Source: Agapanthus africanus (taxonomy: Eukaryota; Streptophyta; Magnoliopsida; Asparagales; Amaryllidaceae). From it: DNA of 64,000 nucleotides. The notes under the pieces are model-generated. The model searched no databases. It saw only the letters and a program-made list of their open reading frames with translations, and was not told the origin of the DNA. Position 1 is the first letter of the stretch. The number at the start of each line of letters is the position of its first letter. The translations under genes and the position numbers were made by a program. The stretch lies in assembly GCA_030015575.1 (NCBI GenBank), contig JASDDO010000019.1, positions 513,270,986 to 513,334,985 on the forward strand. The letters are read 5' to 3'. Below, piece by piece: positions 23,015 to 33,710 of this stretch.

Positions 23015-24618
23015 CACGAATACTAAGTACTCTACTTCCTAAAATGACGGAGGGTTGCGGATGATTTTTAAGAAAATCTTTAACGCTTTGAACTTGATAT
23101 CGTCGTAGAATCAAATGGTTTTCAAAAGGAGTGGCTTGTGCTCCGCGGTTTTGAAATATAGCTTTTTCATAAAGAGCCGAGTGGTTTTCAAATCCGATTC
23201 TACAACATCTTTTTAGGTTTATTTTCTTTACATTAATCATATTAATGTAATCCTATCATTTAAGTCCTTAAGCCAATCACAGAAAATAAACGAAAATAAC
23301 GCGTACGCTTATGCCATCCGCATTCGCCGCAATGTTCCGTTATGCACCGTTAGGTTACTTAACTAACGGCATACCGGGACGGGACTAGCGCGGGTGTAAA
23401 ACATAAGCAACGTCTACTATATATCTCATATATAATATATCATTCGTCTCAGATATCTCAGAACACAGGCAGCAGAAACATATATATAATGTAGGATATA
23501 CTAGGACGTCCGTATTTAGTATTTAGCCAACAAAAGAAAATACGGATTCCACAGTCGCGATGAATAGCCAAGCCCACACCCCTAGACTCCTATGAGAGCG
23601 GCAAGCGGCCCTACCAATCCTGGAGTTTAGGAGACCCGATCTTGACTCCTCAAGATGGCCTCCCACTGAACCCCATAACCCGGTCACTTGTGCTCCCCTC
23701 CTTGGGTCTATCCTAATGCGGAAAAGTAAATAATATACAACACTGGTGACATCAACCTCAACCCGGAAGTGCCCCAAATAAAAGAATATTACATTACATT
23801 TGAATTTACATGAATGAAAATATAAAACTCTCATCTCACATAAAAAAAACCCGGCTATTCGATCGCGACAATCCTGCACATCATATCTCAGTAACATATA
23901 ATATCATATATCGTCAACGTAAGTAAGTATGCGTACCCCAATTGCCGTTGATGTATAGCAACGAAACCGGCGATATCGAACATACTACACTTACGGTCAC
24001 AGAAAAGAAAGTGTAAAACTACAATATTTAGAATCCACATTCTCTTTAGACATCATAAATGCGAAATATCACATACTTCGTATTTCATGCCTAAACTATA
24101 TGAATTCTACATATTGTATCACATTCCAGATAAATAGACAGTATTAAAGTTTTCGACCGAATGATCAAATACCCAAAATTCCCTAAAGCTCAACACTTGA
24201 GCGGAGTTCAAACAATCCGGAGTGTGTCACAGTAGTAGCAGTCCAGCCGTAGAAGGGTCAAGCCAACACCTCACATGTGGCACGCCGTACTGCCCCAAAC
24301 CCTAAGGTTCAAAGGGCAGTTCAAGACGGTCACATAATCGAGTTAAGGTTTGTTGTCTTCTAGAGGGTCCACCACAAAACTTGCACATATATCCGAAAGA
24401 TTTAAACCCCGTGAAAAATGAGCAAACGACACTCGTTCGAACAATTCAATACTTTCTAGTTATCCGGAAAAACAAGAAGTTAAAATTCCGATCGAATCAA
24501 TGAACTCAAAATAATCTCCAGAACTAACAGCACTAAATTCAGATTAAAAATACTCCAAAAATATACAACCAGATAACAAAGTTACTGTACAAATACGACA
24601 CTATGATGCTTCAGTACG

Positions 24619-24663
24619 GCCGCGGAACCGCGGCCCAAGTAGGCTATTGCCGCGGTTCCGCGG
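24619..24663 (-). other. GC-rich paired palindrome after the primer site, Cop1
   Basis: The arms are GCCGCGGAACCGCGGC (24619-24634) and GCCGCGGTTCCGCGG (24649-24663). They are exact reverse complements over 15 bases with a 14-nt loop. It lies about 190 nt from the primer site. Confidence 0.85.
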
Positions 24664-24850
24664 TGGAATATACTGTTTATGGTATCGTGTTTTATAGTTG
24701 TCCTTAGATTTACCTGCTGAATTTTTTGCATATTTTTAATTCTGAAAAATAACAGATTTTAAAAAATGTCCAGAGAGTGTCCCAAAATATCGTATTTCGG
24801 TTCGATCAGAGTTTTTACTTCGCTAAAGTATCGCCTAATGTTCTAGGTCG

Positions 24851-24862
24851 GCTCTGATACCA
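24851..24862 (-). other. Cop1 primer binding site
   Basis: The minus strand reads TGGTATCAGAGC, complementary to initiator Met tRNA, next to the 5' LTR. Confidence 0.93.
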
Positions 24863-24863
24863 A

Positions 24864-26946
24864 AGTTAGGTTTACCTAGCACCCTATGAAAGGTTTGGAA
24901 GCATCACATGTACCAAAAATGAGATTTTTATGGTGCTAAGTAAGCATACAAAGGATCTATCCTAGAAAAATTAGGGTTTCATAACATTACAAGTAACAAA
25001 GGCTAGGGTTTTGAGAGTACAACCTTTGTAGCTCCCTATTCTTGACTCCTTGGCCACTTGAGAGTTGGAAACGGTTAGCTTGAGGTCTTCTAGCGTCCAC
25101 GACGATCCACCCGAAGCTCCTTTGTCCAAGCTTGCAACTTCACTTTATCAAGAGAATGAAATGAAGATAACACTCTAAACAAGTGGGCAAGACTTGTGTA
25201 GAATGATGTTGTAGTGGCTTTTCTCACTTCAGAAACCTAACTTGATGAGTATTTTTCTCACTACAAAAGTCTAAAGAGCAAAATGAAGAAGGAGGAAGAA
25301 GATGATGACCTTTTAGAACAAGAGTGAAAGAATAACTCTTTTTAGAAAATGAAAAATATATGTATATATATTTTCCACTTCTCATCTCAAACCATGGTTA
25401 ATGATAAAGATATTATTGTATTTGAGTTTAAAACACCAAAGAAAAATTAACCAAGGGTTAATAAGTAGGTGAGCATGGTAAGATGAAGAAGAGTGTAGAA
25501 ACAATCCATGAATTAACCCTTTTTCTTTTCCTTTTTGTTTTAACACAAATGCAATAATAATCCATATCAAAACCCATGGTGTGAGTCTTATATTGCCACC
25601 ATTTTCAATATATATGCAACCATGAAGGATGATGTATGTATGTATGTGTGCATGCACATCCATATGTGCATGAATCAAGAAAGAAAGCATACATGCATGC
25701 ATACATCCATCAAATACAAGAAAGGATTTCTAGTGAGAAAATAATGGTTAAATGATAAATCAACACTTGATTTATCAATCCGGCCATATCACATACGACC
25801 CAACCAAAAGCAAGCCGCCCGATTAATATACGGTATCTCATACGCGCATTTTAATCGGGTCCATGCGCATATCGCATACGCGCACCACAATGTTTCGCCT
25901 GGACTAGGTAACTCCTTTGTGGGACTCTAAGACTCGTCAATACGCCGGCAGTAGGTGATGATCATATCAAGCACCCCCAAGTCGCAAGCGGTCAGCTAAA
26001 CGTAACGGCCATCCGGGTATTGAGCGATCAGAAGAAAACAAGCGAACCTGCTACAACTCCCGTCGAGCCAACCGGAAACACTACCGTACAGTTCGGTCTC
26101 TTCGTCAGATATGCTGCATATCGAGCCTAGGGATGGTAACGTCGACCCCAATAACTCAATAAGTCGTGCCGGTGAATGGTCTATAACAGATCGAGAAACT
26201 ACTGATAACACTTATCAGTAAATTTCAGCAGCCCTGGCCAGGGACTTACTGATATAACCAGTCGAGCACAGAACAGCATTAACTCCCAATACCGGGAGAG
26301 ACGAAACCCCTCCTATCGCTCATCGCCTTCGTGTGTCTCAGGACTGTACCCAACGGCCACCTGTTTGCACGACTCAGTAGAGCCGTGGTAGGGTGGTAAT
26401 CAAAGTACAGTGGGAGAGCACACAAGACTCTATGACGATCTCGGGTCTACAGACTAACATGTACCAGTGTCACCTGAGAACTGTTATCCGACGATAGATT
26501 TAATTCCATATAGGAGTTCTCGGTGAGTCCGTCCAGTGTACCCAGTCACCACTGAGCACCCGTATATGATCTTGATGTCAAACATCGATGAATGTGGGAA
26601 CATCCATCGCCCATCACATGGGTCTAGTATCATATACGCTAGTCTACTCTGGTATATCGATGCCCCGTCTCGATACACCTACGACTAGGGACATTTCGGA
26701 TATGCTTATAAACTACAGATGTCCCACTAGTATGATCCCTATCATAATCACTGTAGTCAAGCCGATATCCTCAGGGCTTTATCAGCATGTATGAATAAAT
26801 AAAAGCATGATCAAATCAACATGTCAGATAAAGAATAACCAGATAGCATACTATCATGTCGAGCAAGAATGTACACTGAATATATATACATGTACAGATA
26901 CATCCACTATCATATAATGGCCTCTAGGGCATACATATATCCAACA
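24864..26946 (-). repeat. Cop1 5' LTR
   Basis: It is about 2083 bp. The minus strand begins TGTTGGATATATG at 26946. The 3' end reads CCTAACT, one base off the expected terminal CA, so that boundary is accurate to one or two bases. TATATATA sequence at about 25360-25376 could be its TATA box. Confidence 0.9.
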
Positions 26947-28134
26947 GTTATATCATATATAACCTGACCGATAACAGATAATTGCCAGATTACAATACGG
27001 TATCACATACTCGTATTTAATCAGGCCCCCGCACATATCAGCATATGTGCCCTACTTCGTTTCGCTTGAACCAGGAAACTTCTGTGTGGGACTCTAAAGA
27101 CTCGTCAATGCGCTAGCAGTAGGTGATGATCACATCAATCACCCACAAGCCGTCAGCGGTACTAGCTGGACGTAACGGCTACCCAGGTATTGAGCGATTA
27201 GAAGATCAACAAGCAAGCTTGTCCAAAATCTCATGAAGCCTATAAGTAACACTTACCGTATAGTCCGGTCTCTTCGTCTGATATGTCGCATATCGAGTCT
27301 AGGGGTGGTAACGTCAGGCCCCAGTAACTTGACAAGTCATGCCGATGTATGGCTCATAACGGTTCGAGAAACTACTGATAACACTTACCAATAAATCTCA
27401 TCAACAGCCCTGGCCAGGGACTTCCAGTTATAGCCAATCGAGTATAGCGCAACATCAAGTCCCAATACCGGGAAAGATGAAACCCCTCCTATCGCTCATT
27501 GCCTCCATATGACTCGGGACTGTACCCAAAATCCACCTGTTTGCACGCCTCTTTTGAGCCGTGGTAGGGAGGAAATCAAAATATAGTGGGAACCACACAA
27601 GACTCTATGAAGATCTCGGGTCTACAGACTAAACTGTACCAGTGTCACCAGAAAACTGCTATCTGATGATAGGTATAGTACCAACTAGGAGTTCTCGGCG
27701 AGTCCTGTTCGGTGTACCTATTCTTTAATGAGCACCTGTGTACAATCTTTGATGTCACACACCAATAGTTGTGGGATCAACCATCGCCCCATACATGGTC
27801 AAGAAACATACACACTAGTCTACTCTGGAATATCGATGCCCTGTCTTGATATCCTCTCGACTAGAAATTGTTAAAGGATGTACTTGTGGACCACCCTAGC
27901 CCTATTAGTATAATCTGCATCATAGTCCCGGTAGTCAAGTACATATCATAAGGGCTTTATCAACATATAAAAGAAAGACAGTATAAGAATACCAATCTAC
28001 ATGTTAAGATAAAGAGTAACCAGATAGCATACTATCATGTCGAGCAAGAAAGTACTCTATATATATGTCCAAACATCCACTATAATATACATCAATGTAC
28101 AATAATGGCCTCTAGAGAATACATATTCCTAATA
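26947..28134 (-). repeat. LTR-E: partial copia-type LTR, target of Cop1
   Basis: It has the same block order as the Cop1 LTR: GGTATCACATAC, GTGTGGGACTCTAAAGACTCG, CCGGTCTCTTCGTCTGATATG, TTTGCACGCCTC and the CTAGAGG block near 28110. The sequence is diverged. The minus-strand start is near 28134. The rest would lie left of Cop1, outside the window. No polypurine tract follows 28134. Confidence 0.75.
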
Positions 28135-28892
28135 TATACTAATCTTTGTCACTTAGTGACAAACGAGGCATGCGGATTCCATGTGGCTAGTGGGGACCAC
28201 TTGAGGAGATAAGCCTCATCCTCTCTCTCTTCTATATGATAGAAGAGAGAGAAAGGGGATGACATATTTTCATGCTACACCATTTCTTCTATCTCATGAG
28301 TTGAGATTAAAGAGAAGAACTTGAGAAAAAATATAGAGAGCTTTCCACTTCATCTTCTACCTCTTGTTTAGCAATTTGTGAGAGCTGGTAGCTTAATAAA
28401 GAAGTGTTCTTTTATGGAGTTGGAGCTTGGGTGGGTTGCTTTCAAGGTAGATCATTTTCGGCGAGAAGGTCGTAGATCAAGCTCGATCTTGCAACCTTGG
28501 AGCGAAACTTGGGTCTTCCACTAGAGAGTGGGAACGCAAAGGTTGTAGCCCTCTCAAACTCGTAGTATTGCTTGTGATAGATCTCTTGTTTTGTTACAAT
28601 TGCTAGTATTTGGATGATTTTGGTTTTAGTCTATGGTTCTATTGTTTAGAAATTTTTGTTTTATATTTCCACCGTGGTTCGCAAGTATTGTGATCCTAGC
28701 ACCCTAGGCTATCATGAGCAACCCTGAAGCAAGCACAATGAGTGTGCGCAACGTGTAAGGGGTAATTTTTTAGAAATATTTCATAGCTATCCAATCAATT
28801 TAAAGTTTTTCTCACTAGTCTTCAACACATGTAGTCGATTATTGTAACGATCCCAAAATCTAGGTACTCTTGTATATTCTTTCTTTAACAAA
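28135..28892 (+). other. Intergenic stretch with LTR-like debris
   Basis: No gene is visible. It holds a hairpin TTTGTCAC-TTA-GTGACAAA near 28145 and a long hairpin of CTCTCTCTTCTAT with ATAGAAGAGAGAG near 28221-28250. The part 28420-28560 resembles the 3' end of copia LTRs such as Cop2 5960-6110 (TGGAGCTTGGGT, GTAGATCATTTTCGGC). No primer site follows. Confidence 0.5.
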
Positions 28893-28897
28893 ACATC
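28893..28897. repeat. Target site duplication of Tat1 (acatc)
   Basis: The same five bases occur at 37391-37395 after the 3' LTR. Confidence 0.93.
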
Positions 28898-29655
28898 TGA
28901 TGACACTCGATATCGGTGATCTCCCAGATCATGACACATGGCAGATGGTGTGTCCCAGAGCATGCGAGAAAGGACCTACAGAGGCCGACCAGACTGCTCT
29001 TATGCCCGTCCTACCGATGAGGCTAGCTCGCCTCCGAGCCCCAGCACAATTGGCCTCCTCGGCCTCACAGCTCATTCCCAAGCTACCGCAGAAACAAGAT
29101 GCCTCGGCTCTCCCGCTCGTCCACGAGCTCTCCCGCCGAGATCATCTTCCCCGGTCCATCGACCGACCAACAGCACCGCTTGCAGGTGTAACCACCATCC
29201 CGCGAATCTCGCCATGCGCGAGATCTCTGCCGGTCACATCACACGTTCCACGCCACCACGATCCCCCATTAACGAGCCTGTCTCGCCATTAATGGGAGGT
29301 CCTGCTCATCACGCGAGCGTGATGTCGGGAGCGTAACGGTCGGCATGATTCTCGTGCCTACTGCACCTGCTGCCACCGCTACTTAAACCCCCCTTTCAGA
29401 CGGTCAAGGTAATCAATTCTAATCCACTAAGCCATTACTCTGCTCGGATTAACCCACTAACTTGATCGTCGGAGGGTCCTCGGTGGTCCAACCACCCCGG
29501 GACTTCCTCGCAGGTAGCTCGGCTCAACAACTTCAAACCCATTGAGATCCACACGCTTCAGGAGCGACAGCCTCCAGATCAAATCTCAGCCACTCATCGC
29601 TGCCATTAGCAGATCAACGGGAAGCAACATCTAAAGGGGATTCTACCCTCCATCA
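28898..29655 (+). repeat. Tat1 5' LTR
   Basis: It starts TGATGACACTCGATATC and ends CCCTCCATCA. GCTACTTAAACCCCCC near 29380 stands where Tat2 has a clean TATA box, so the box seems degraded. Confidence 0.92.
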
Positions 29656-29657
29656 GC

Positions 29658-29675
29658 TGGCACCGTCTGTGGGGA
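29658..29675 (+). other. Tat1 primer binding site
   Basis: TGGCACCGTCTGTGGGGA lies two bases after the LTR. Tat2 has TGGCGCCGTCTGTGGGA at the same place. This sequence is typical of plant Tat-type elements; I do not assign the tRNA. Confidence 0.8.
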
Positions 29676-29723
29676 GAACTTTGATTAAACAAAAACAAAA
29701 GTTCGCCTCTCGATCTCACTCCA

Positions 29724-31552
29724 ATGGCGAGCAATCATCAAGACGATCCAAACGCCAACCGCCGCCTCCCTCTCAACAGAGGCACAGACGAGCCTCCTCC
29801 GTCGAATGCCATCAACGCCCTCGCAGGCTGGATAGATCGACTCGCGTCCTTCGTGGAGGCGCTCGTTCGCGTCCAAGCGGTAGGGCAAAATCCCAAGGTC
29901 ACCGCTCCCCCACCTAGGGACCAGGACCTCTACAGGGGGAGAGAAGACTCGGTCCGCGTACTTCACCATAGAATCCGCGTCCAAGCTAGAAATGGACCCC
30001 TTAGGCATAACCAAGGGCACGGCCGACCGACATCTCGCTGCTTCCCATGGCCGCGGATCCCCCGGGCCTATACGTTCTGCAACCCGCTGGGCGCCCAACA
30101 GCTCGATACCGAGGTCCGTCGCCAGAGCCCCCCGCCCCGAGGTCTTTCGCGCGCCTGTCCTTCCTGAGAAAATGTCAGTCAGCTCGCCTGTCACTATGCA
30201 TGACCGATACACCCTGCCCTGACGGGGCCGCACAGACGGGGCTCGTCAAGGCAGCTCAAGGGCCACCTCACCCGAGGATTTGAGGAACCTCATTGAGAGA
30301 AACCGCGGCCGAGGCCAGACGCAGGCAGCCAACAGCAAGGGCCTGGGATCATAATGCGCCGAGTCGTCGGGGTACCATGGCCGACTCGACGCCCTCGAGA
30401 AGAAAATCGAGAGTCTGCATCGGGAAGGTCACAGTCGAGCGACGGGGCTAAGTATGCCACAGACTCGCTCACAAAACCGTTCACCGAGGAGCTGCTCGTC
30501 GTCCACGTCTCCTCCCGCAACAAACCCCTAAAGGTCTCCCTCTTCGACGGCAAATCTGACCCAAAGGACCACTTGGATGCGTTCACCGCGGGAACGAGCT
30601 TCCAGGACCACTTCGATGCCGCCCAGTGCTGAGCTTTCCTGGCCACTCTCATCCGTGCCGGGCGAGACTGGTTCCGAGGACTCGAGCCGCACTCAATCTC
30701 AACCTTTGACAAGCTCGCCACACAATTCCTCGGCACTTCATCGGGAACAAGAGGCAGAACCGCACATTCAACCACCTCTTCACGATCAAGAGCAGGGACA
30801 GGGAGACGTTCAAAGCCTACATCACCCATTTCTATAACGCCCTTCTTGAGGTCCCAGAGCACTGGGACGAAACGGTCATCACGGCTCTAAGGTCTGGTCT
30901 TAGGTACAAGGAGTGGTTACGCTCTTTCGCACTGGCACAACCTAAGACCATGGCTGAGGTAAAGGCCTGGACCGAGCGCGGGGTCTAGCTTGAATCCGAG
31001 GTGAACGCTAGCCTCCCCCGAGCATAGCAAGCCGACCAGAAAAAGAGGGCAAGGGATGAGAGAAGGGGAGCAGAACGGCAAAAGCCCTATCCCTCAAAGT
31101 TCCAGGAGTACACGCCGCTTAACGTCTCCCAGGTGGTGCCACTAGAGGAGCCCAAGGGCGAAGGGTTCTTTAAGTTCCCCCCGATCCCACGCTCGGCTTC
31201 AAAGCGAACCCGGGGCCCCTACTGCGGCTTTCATAGGTCACTAGGCCACTCAACGGAGAGCTGCAAACAACTCCGAGACTATATTGAAGAGCTCATTCGT
31301 TCAGGGCACCTCGCGGCATACCTGAGGGACAAGTGGCAAGCTGACCGTGAGCAGGAGCAGCGTCCCCCTCCAGCCGAGCAGACCATCGGCCAGATCATGG
31401 TAGTGTTAGCGGAGCATGCGTCTGATACCCCCGAAGCTCGGTATCCCATGCCGAGCATGGATACCAACAGACGTATGAGGGGCTCAAGCTGCATGAATAA
31501 AAGCATCTACAAGCATGTACTTTCTTTCCAAAGCAATGTACCATCTTCCTAA
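29724..31552 (+). pseudogene. Tat1 gag, decayed
   Basis: It starts MASNHQDDPNANRRLP at 29724 (Tat2 has the same segment with ATA instead of ATG). The retrotransposon Gag core follows in pieces: 30480-30630 (VSLFDGKSDPKDHLDAF), a stop at 30628, then 30640-30900 in shifted frames with further stops near 30985 and 31025. The last open part (31133-31552) has GEGFFKFPPIP and a zinc-knuckle-like YCGFHRSLGHSTESC. Several frameshifts make it non-functional. Confidence 0.88.
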
Positions 31553-31753
31553 GATCTTTTGTTTATACAATAAAAGGACCAATATAGAATTGCAGAAAAG
31601 AAAAAGAATCTTATTCATTCAAAAGGTACTATAGGCTCCTCAGCCGTACACAAAAAAGAAAAAAATATTATTACAATAGCGGGGGAATGGGGTGCAGAGA
31701 GCACTGCTCATGGTACTCTGAGCATATCTCCTCCAGCCGAGCCCTAGCAGCGT
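31553..31753. terminator. Convergent 3' ends of gag (+) and the small antisense gene (-), Tat1
   Basis: AATAAA on the plus strand near 31569 follows gag. On the minus strand AATAAG near 31608 follows the antisense gene, next to the motif AAGGTACTATAGGCTCCTC. The same motif recurs after the second antisense gene (near 33965) and in Tat2 (near 40598). Confidence 0.5.
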
Positions 31754-32122
31754 CTAACCTCTGCCTCCGATCCCCCCGCGAGCTTCGGCGTCGAGCCTCA
31801 ACTGGTAGCACTCATGGATGAGCACTTCCGAGCGGTTTAGCCGGCTCACGGAGATCAGGCCGAAGCGCCTCAGAGACCTTAGCTTGCCTATGGCCTCTTC
31901 GAACAGCATTTCATATAAGGGGTTGTAAAGCCCCGGCGACGCCCTCCAGATGGAGTACATCAGCAGCTGAAGGAGGGAGGACCACCGGGGAAGCAATCGG
32001 CCAAAGTGGTCATCGATCCTGCCTATTACCAACTGCACCATATCCTCAGTGCAGTACGGGTCATAGAGGTAGACATCTTTGAAGCTTACCATGTCTTCGA
32101 TGGTGAAGGGGAAGTCCTGCAT
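31754..32122 (-). CDS. Conserved small antisense ORF of Tat-like elements, 122 residues, function unknown
   Basis: It starts MQDFPFTIEDMVSFKDVYLY. The middle part, LLQLLMYSIWRASPGLYNPL, is almost identical in Tat2 (42781-43171), and the start Met is kept in both. Gag in the same two elements is ruined, so keeping this frame open hints at selection or recent shared origin. It lies opposite to gag, with its own TATA box about 50 nt upstream. I see no known domain, signal peptide or membrane segment. Confidence 0.7.
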   Translation of the reverse strand: MQDFPFTIEDMVSFKDVYLYDPYCTEDMVQLVIGRIDDHFGRLLPRWSSLLQLLMYSIWRASPGLYNPLYEMLFEEAIGKLRSLRRFGLISVSRLNRSEVLIHECYQLRLDAEARGGIGGRG

Positions 32123-32167
32123 TTTCCATGTTTCGGGTGTGAGGAGGAAGCAAACAACAATCCCTCC

Positions 32168-32182
32168 GTTTTATAGCCAATG
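32168..32182 (-). promoter_or_regulatory. TATA box of the small antisense gene, Tat1
   Basis: The minus strand reads CATTGGCTATAAAACGGAGG: a CAAT-like ATTGG and a TATAAAA, about 50 nt before the ATG. Tat2 has GGCTATATAAGGC at the same place. An ACACGTGT G-box core lies upstream near 32309. Confidence 0.65.
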
Positions 32183-32339
32183 ACGCCTGGGAGTCTAACA
32201 GTCGCCTGTTTCACCCGCAACGCAGGCGCCACACGGCAAGCGGCGCGCCTCCCCATGCGAAACCGAAACGACGTGACCCCGGCGCTTTGCCTTCACAGCG
32301 CCCTCACGACACGTGTCTTCGATGTTGTCCTACCCCTCG

Positions 32340-33710
32340 GTGCTCACATGGGAAGGCCGGACAGAGCTTCACCAAGAGGCAACCGAGCAGCTTCACTGCT
32401 CGGTCCTTCCTCATGGAGCTAAGCCCTTAACAAGAGGCAGCCGAGCGGCTACCCTGCTCGGCTATCCCTGGCTGGTAGCTACCCTACCAATGCCAGGGAT
32501 CTAAGACCTCATGAAGAGGCAGCCCTGCAGCTACCCTTCTCGTCTATCCCTGGCTGGTAGCTTTCCTACCCCACAACGCCAGAGAATAAAGCCCTCACGA
32601 AGAGGCAGCCCTGCAGCTACCCTGCTCGGCTATCCCTGGCTGGTAGCTTCCCTACCCCATAATGCCAGGGATCTAAGCCATCACTAAGAGGTAGCCTTAT
32701 AGCTACCCTTCTCAACTATCCCTGGCTAGTAGCTTCTCTACCCCACGATGCCAGGAATCAAATCCCTCGCCAAGAGGCACCGGACAGCAACCCTGTTCGG
32801 CCATCCTTAAGGACCCAAAAGCCCTCGAAAGAGGCAACCGCTTAGTACCAACCATGCTCGATTATCCCTGGCACCCTACCAGGGATCAAAGCCCTCGCCA
32901 AGAGGCACCGGACGGCAACCCCGCCCGGACATCCTTAGTAGGCCTCCTACGCCCCTCCCGTGCTAAGGATGAAAAGCCCTCGAAAGAGGCAACCGCTTAG
33001 CACCAACCCTGCTCGGTTATCCCTGGCACCCCACCAGGGATCAAAGCCCTCGCCAAGAGGCACCGGGCGGCAACCCCGCTCGGGCATCCTTAAGGATCAA
33101 AGCCCTTGCCAAGAGGCACTGAGCAGCTACCCTGCTCGACCATCCTCAGCAAGCCTCTCACAGCCCCTCTCGCGCTGAGGATCAAAGCCCTCACCAAGAG
33201 GCACTGAGCAGCTACCCTGCTCGGCCATCCTCAGCAGGCCTCTCACGATCCCTCTCGCGCTGAGGATCAAAGCCCTCACCAAAAGGCACCGAGCAGCTAC
33301 CCTGCTCGGCCATCCTCAGCATGCCTCTCACGGCCCCTCTCACGCTGAGGATCAAAGCCCTCGCCAAGAGGCACCGAGCAGCTACCCTGCTCGGCCATCC
33401 TCAGCAGGCCTCTCACAGCCCCTCTCACGCTAAGGATCAAAACCCTCGCCAAAAGGCACCGAGCAGCTACCCTGCTCGGCCATCCTCGGCAGGCCTCTTA
33501 CGGCCCCTCTCGCGCTAAGGATCAAAACCCTCGCCAAGAGGCACCAAGTAGCTACCCTGCTCGGCCATCCTCAGCAGGCCTCTCACGGCCCCTCCAGCGC
33601 TGAGGATCAAAGCCCTCGCCAAGAGGCACCTAGCAGCTACCCTGCTCGGCACCATCCTCAGTTGGACAATTACGGCCCCTCCAACAACTAAGGAACGTGA
33701 ACTCAACAAG
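32340..33710 (-). repeat. Tandem array of about 18 hairpin-bearing units in Tat1
   Basis: Each unit of about 56-88 bp has AAGCCCTCGCCAAGAGGCA followed by two inverted repeats. The first is of the type GAGCAGCTACCCTGCTC. The second is ATCCTCAGC...GCTGAGGAT with a variable loop. Early units have ATCCCTGGC with GCCAGGGAT, middle units CATCCTTAG with CTAAGGATG, and later units ATCCTCAGC with GCTGAGGAT, so the arms change together. The array lies between the promoter of the small antisense gene and the 3' end of the second. Open frames in it are by-products of the repeat. Confidence 0.85.

Larger units (their letters stand above)
22371..24850 (-). other. Cop1 leader, about 2.5 kb, non-coding and rich in inverted repeats
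   Basis: It carries the same order of parts as the other copia leaders: GC-rich paired palindrome (24619-24663), CCGTTAG/CTAACGG hairpin (23348-23368), two stems at 23108-23195 and the triple hairpins (22807-23014). It also contains long stretches alignable to Cop2 around 6800-8040 in reverse. Confidence 0.75.
1..26946 (-). mobile_element. Cop1: Ty1/copia LTR retrotransposon, split by a nested element, left end outside the window
   Basis: The element reads on the minus strand. Its 5' LTR (24864-26946), primer binding site (24851-24862), long leader, gag-protease (21185-22370), integrase-RT-RNase H (1344-4082), polypurine tract (1330-1345) and part of the 3' LTR (1-1329) appear in proper order. 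Cop2 interrupts it between 4083 and 21184. About 770 bp of the 3' LTR lies beyond the window edge, so its target duplication cannot be checked. Gag-pol order and the initiator-Met primer site place it in Ty1/copia; I cannot assign a lineage. By eye the two LTRs differ by about 2% over the shared 1.3 kb. Confidence 0.95.

Noticed and set aside
28135..28892. A host gene in the gap between LTR-E and Tat1
   Set aside because: No coding frame or splice pattern is convincing, and part of it resembles an LTR end.
29685..30233. 182-residue minus-strand ORF opposite the start of Tat1 gag
   Set aside because: Shadow of gag in GC-rich DNA; no matching frame is preserved in Tat2 and no promoter is seen.
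32340..33710. CRISPR-like appearance of regular repeats
   Set aside because: There are no constant repeats with unique spacers: the whole unit repeats with gradual drift, in a plant retrotransposon.
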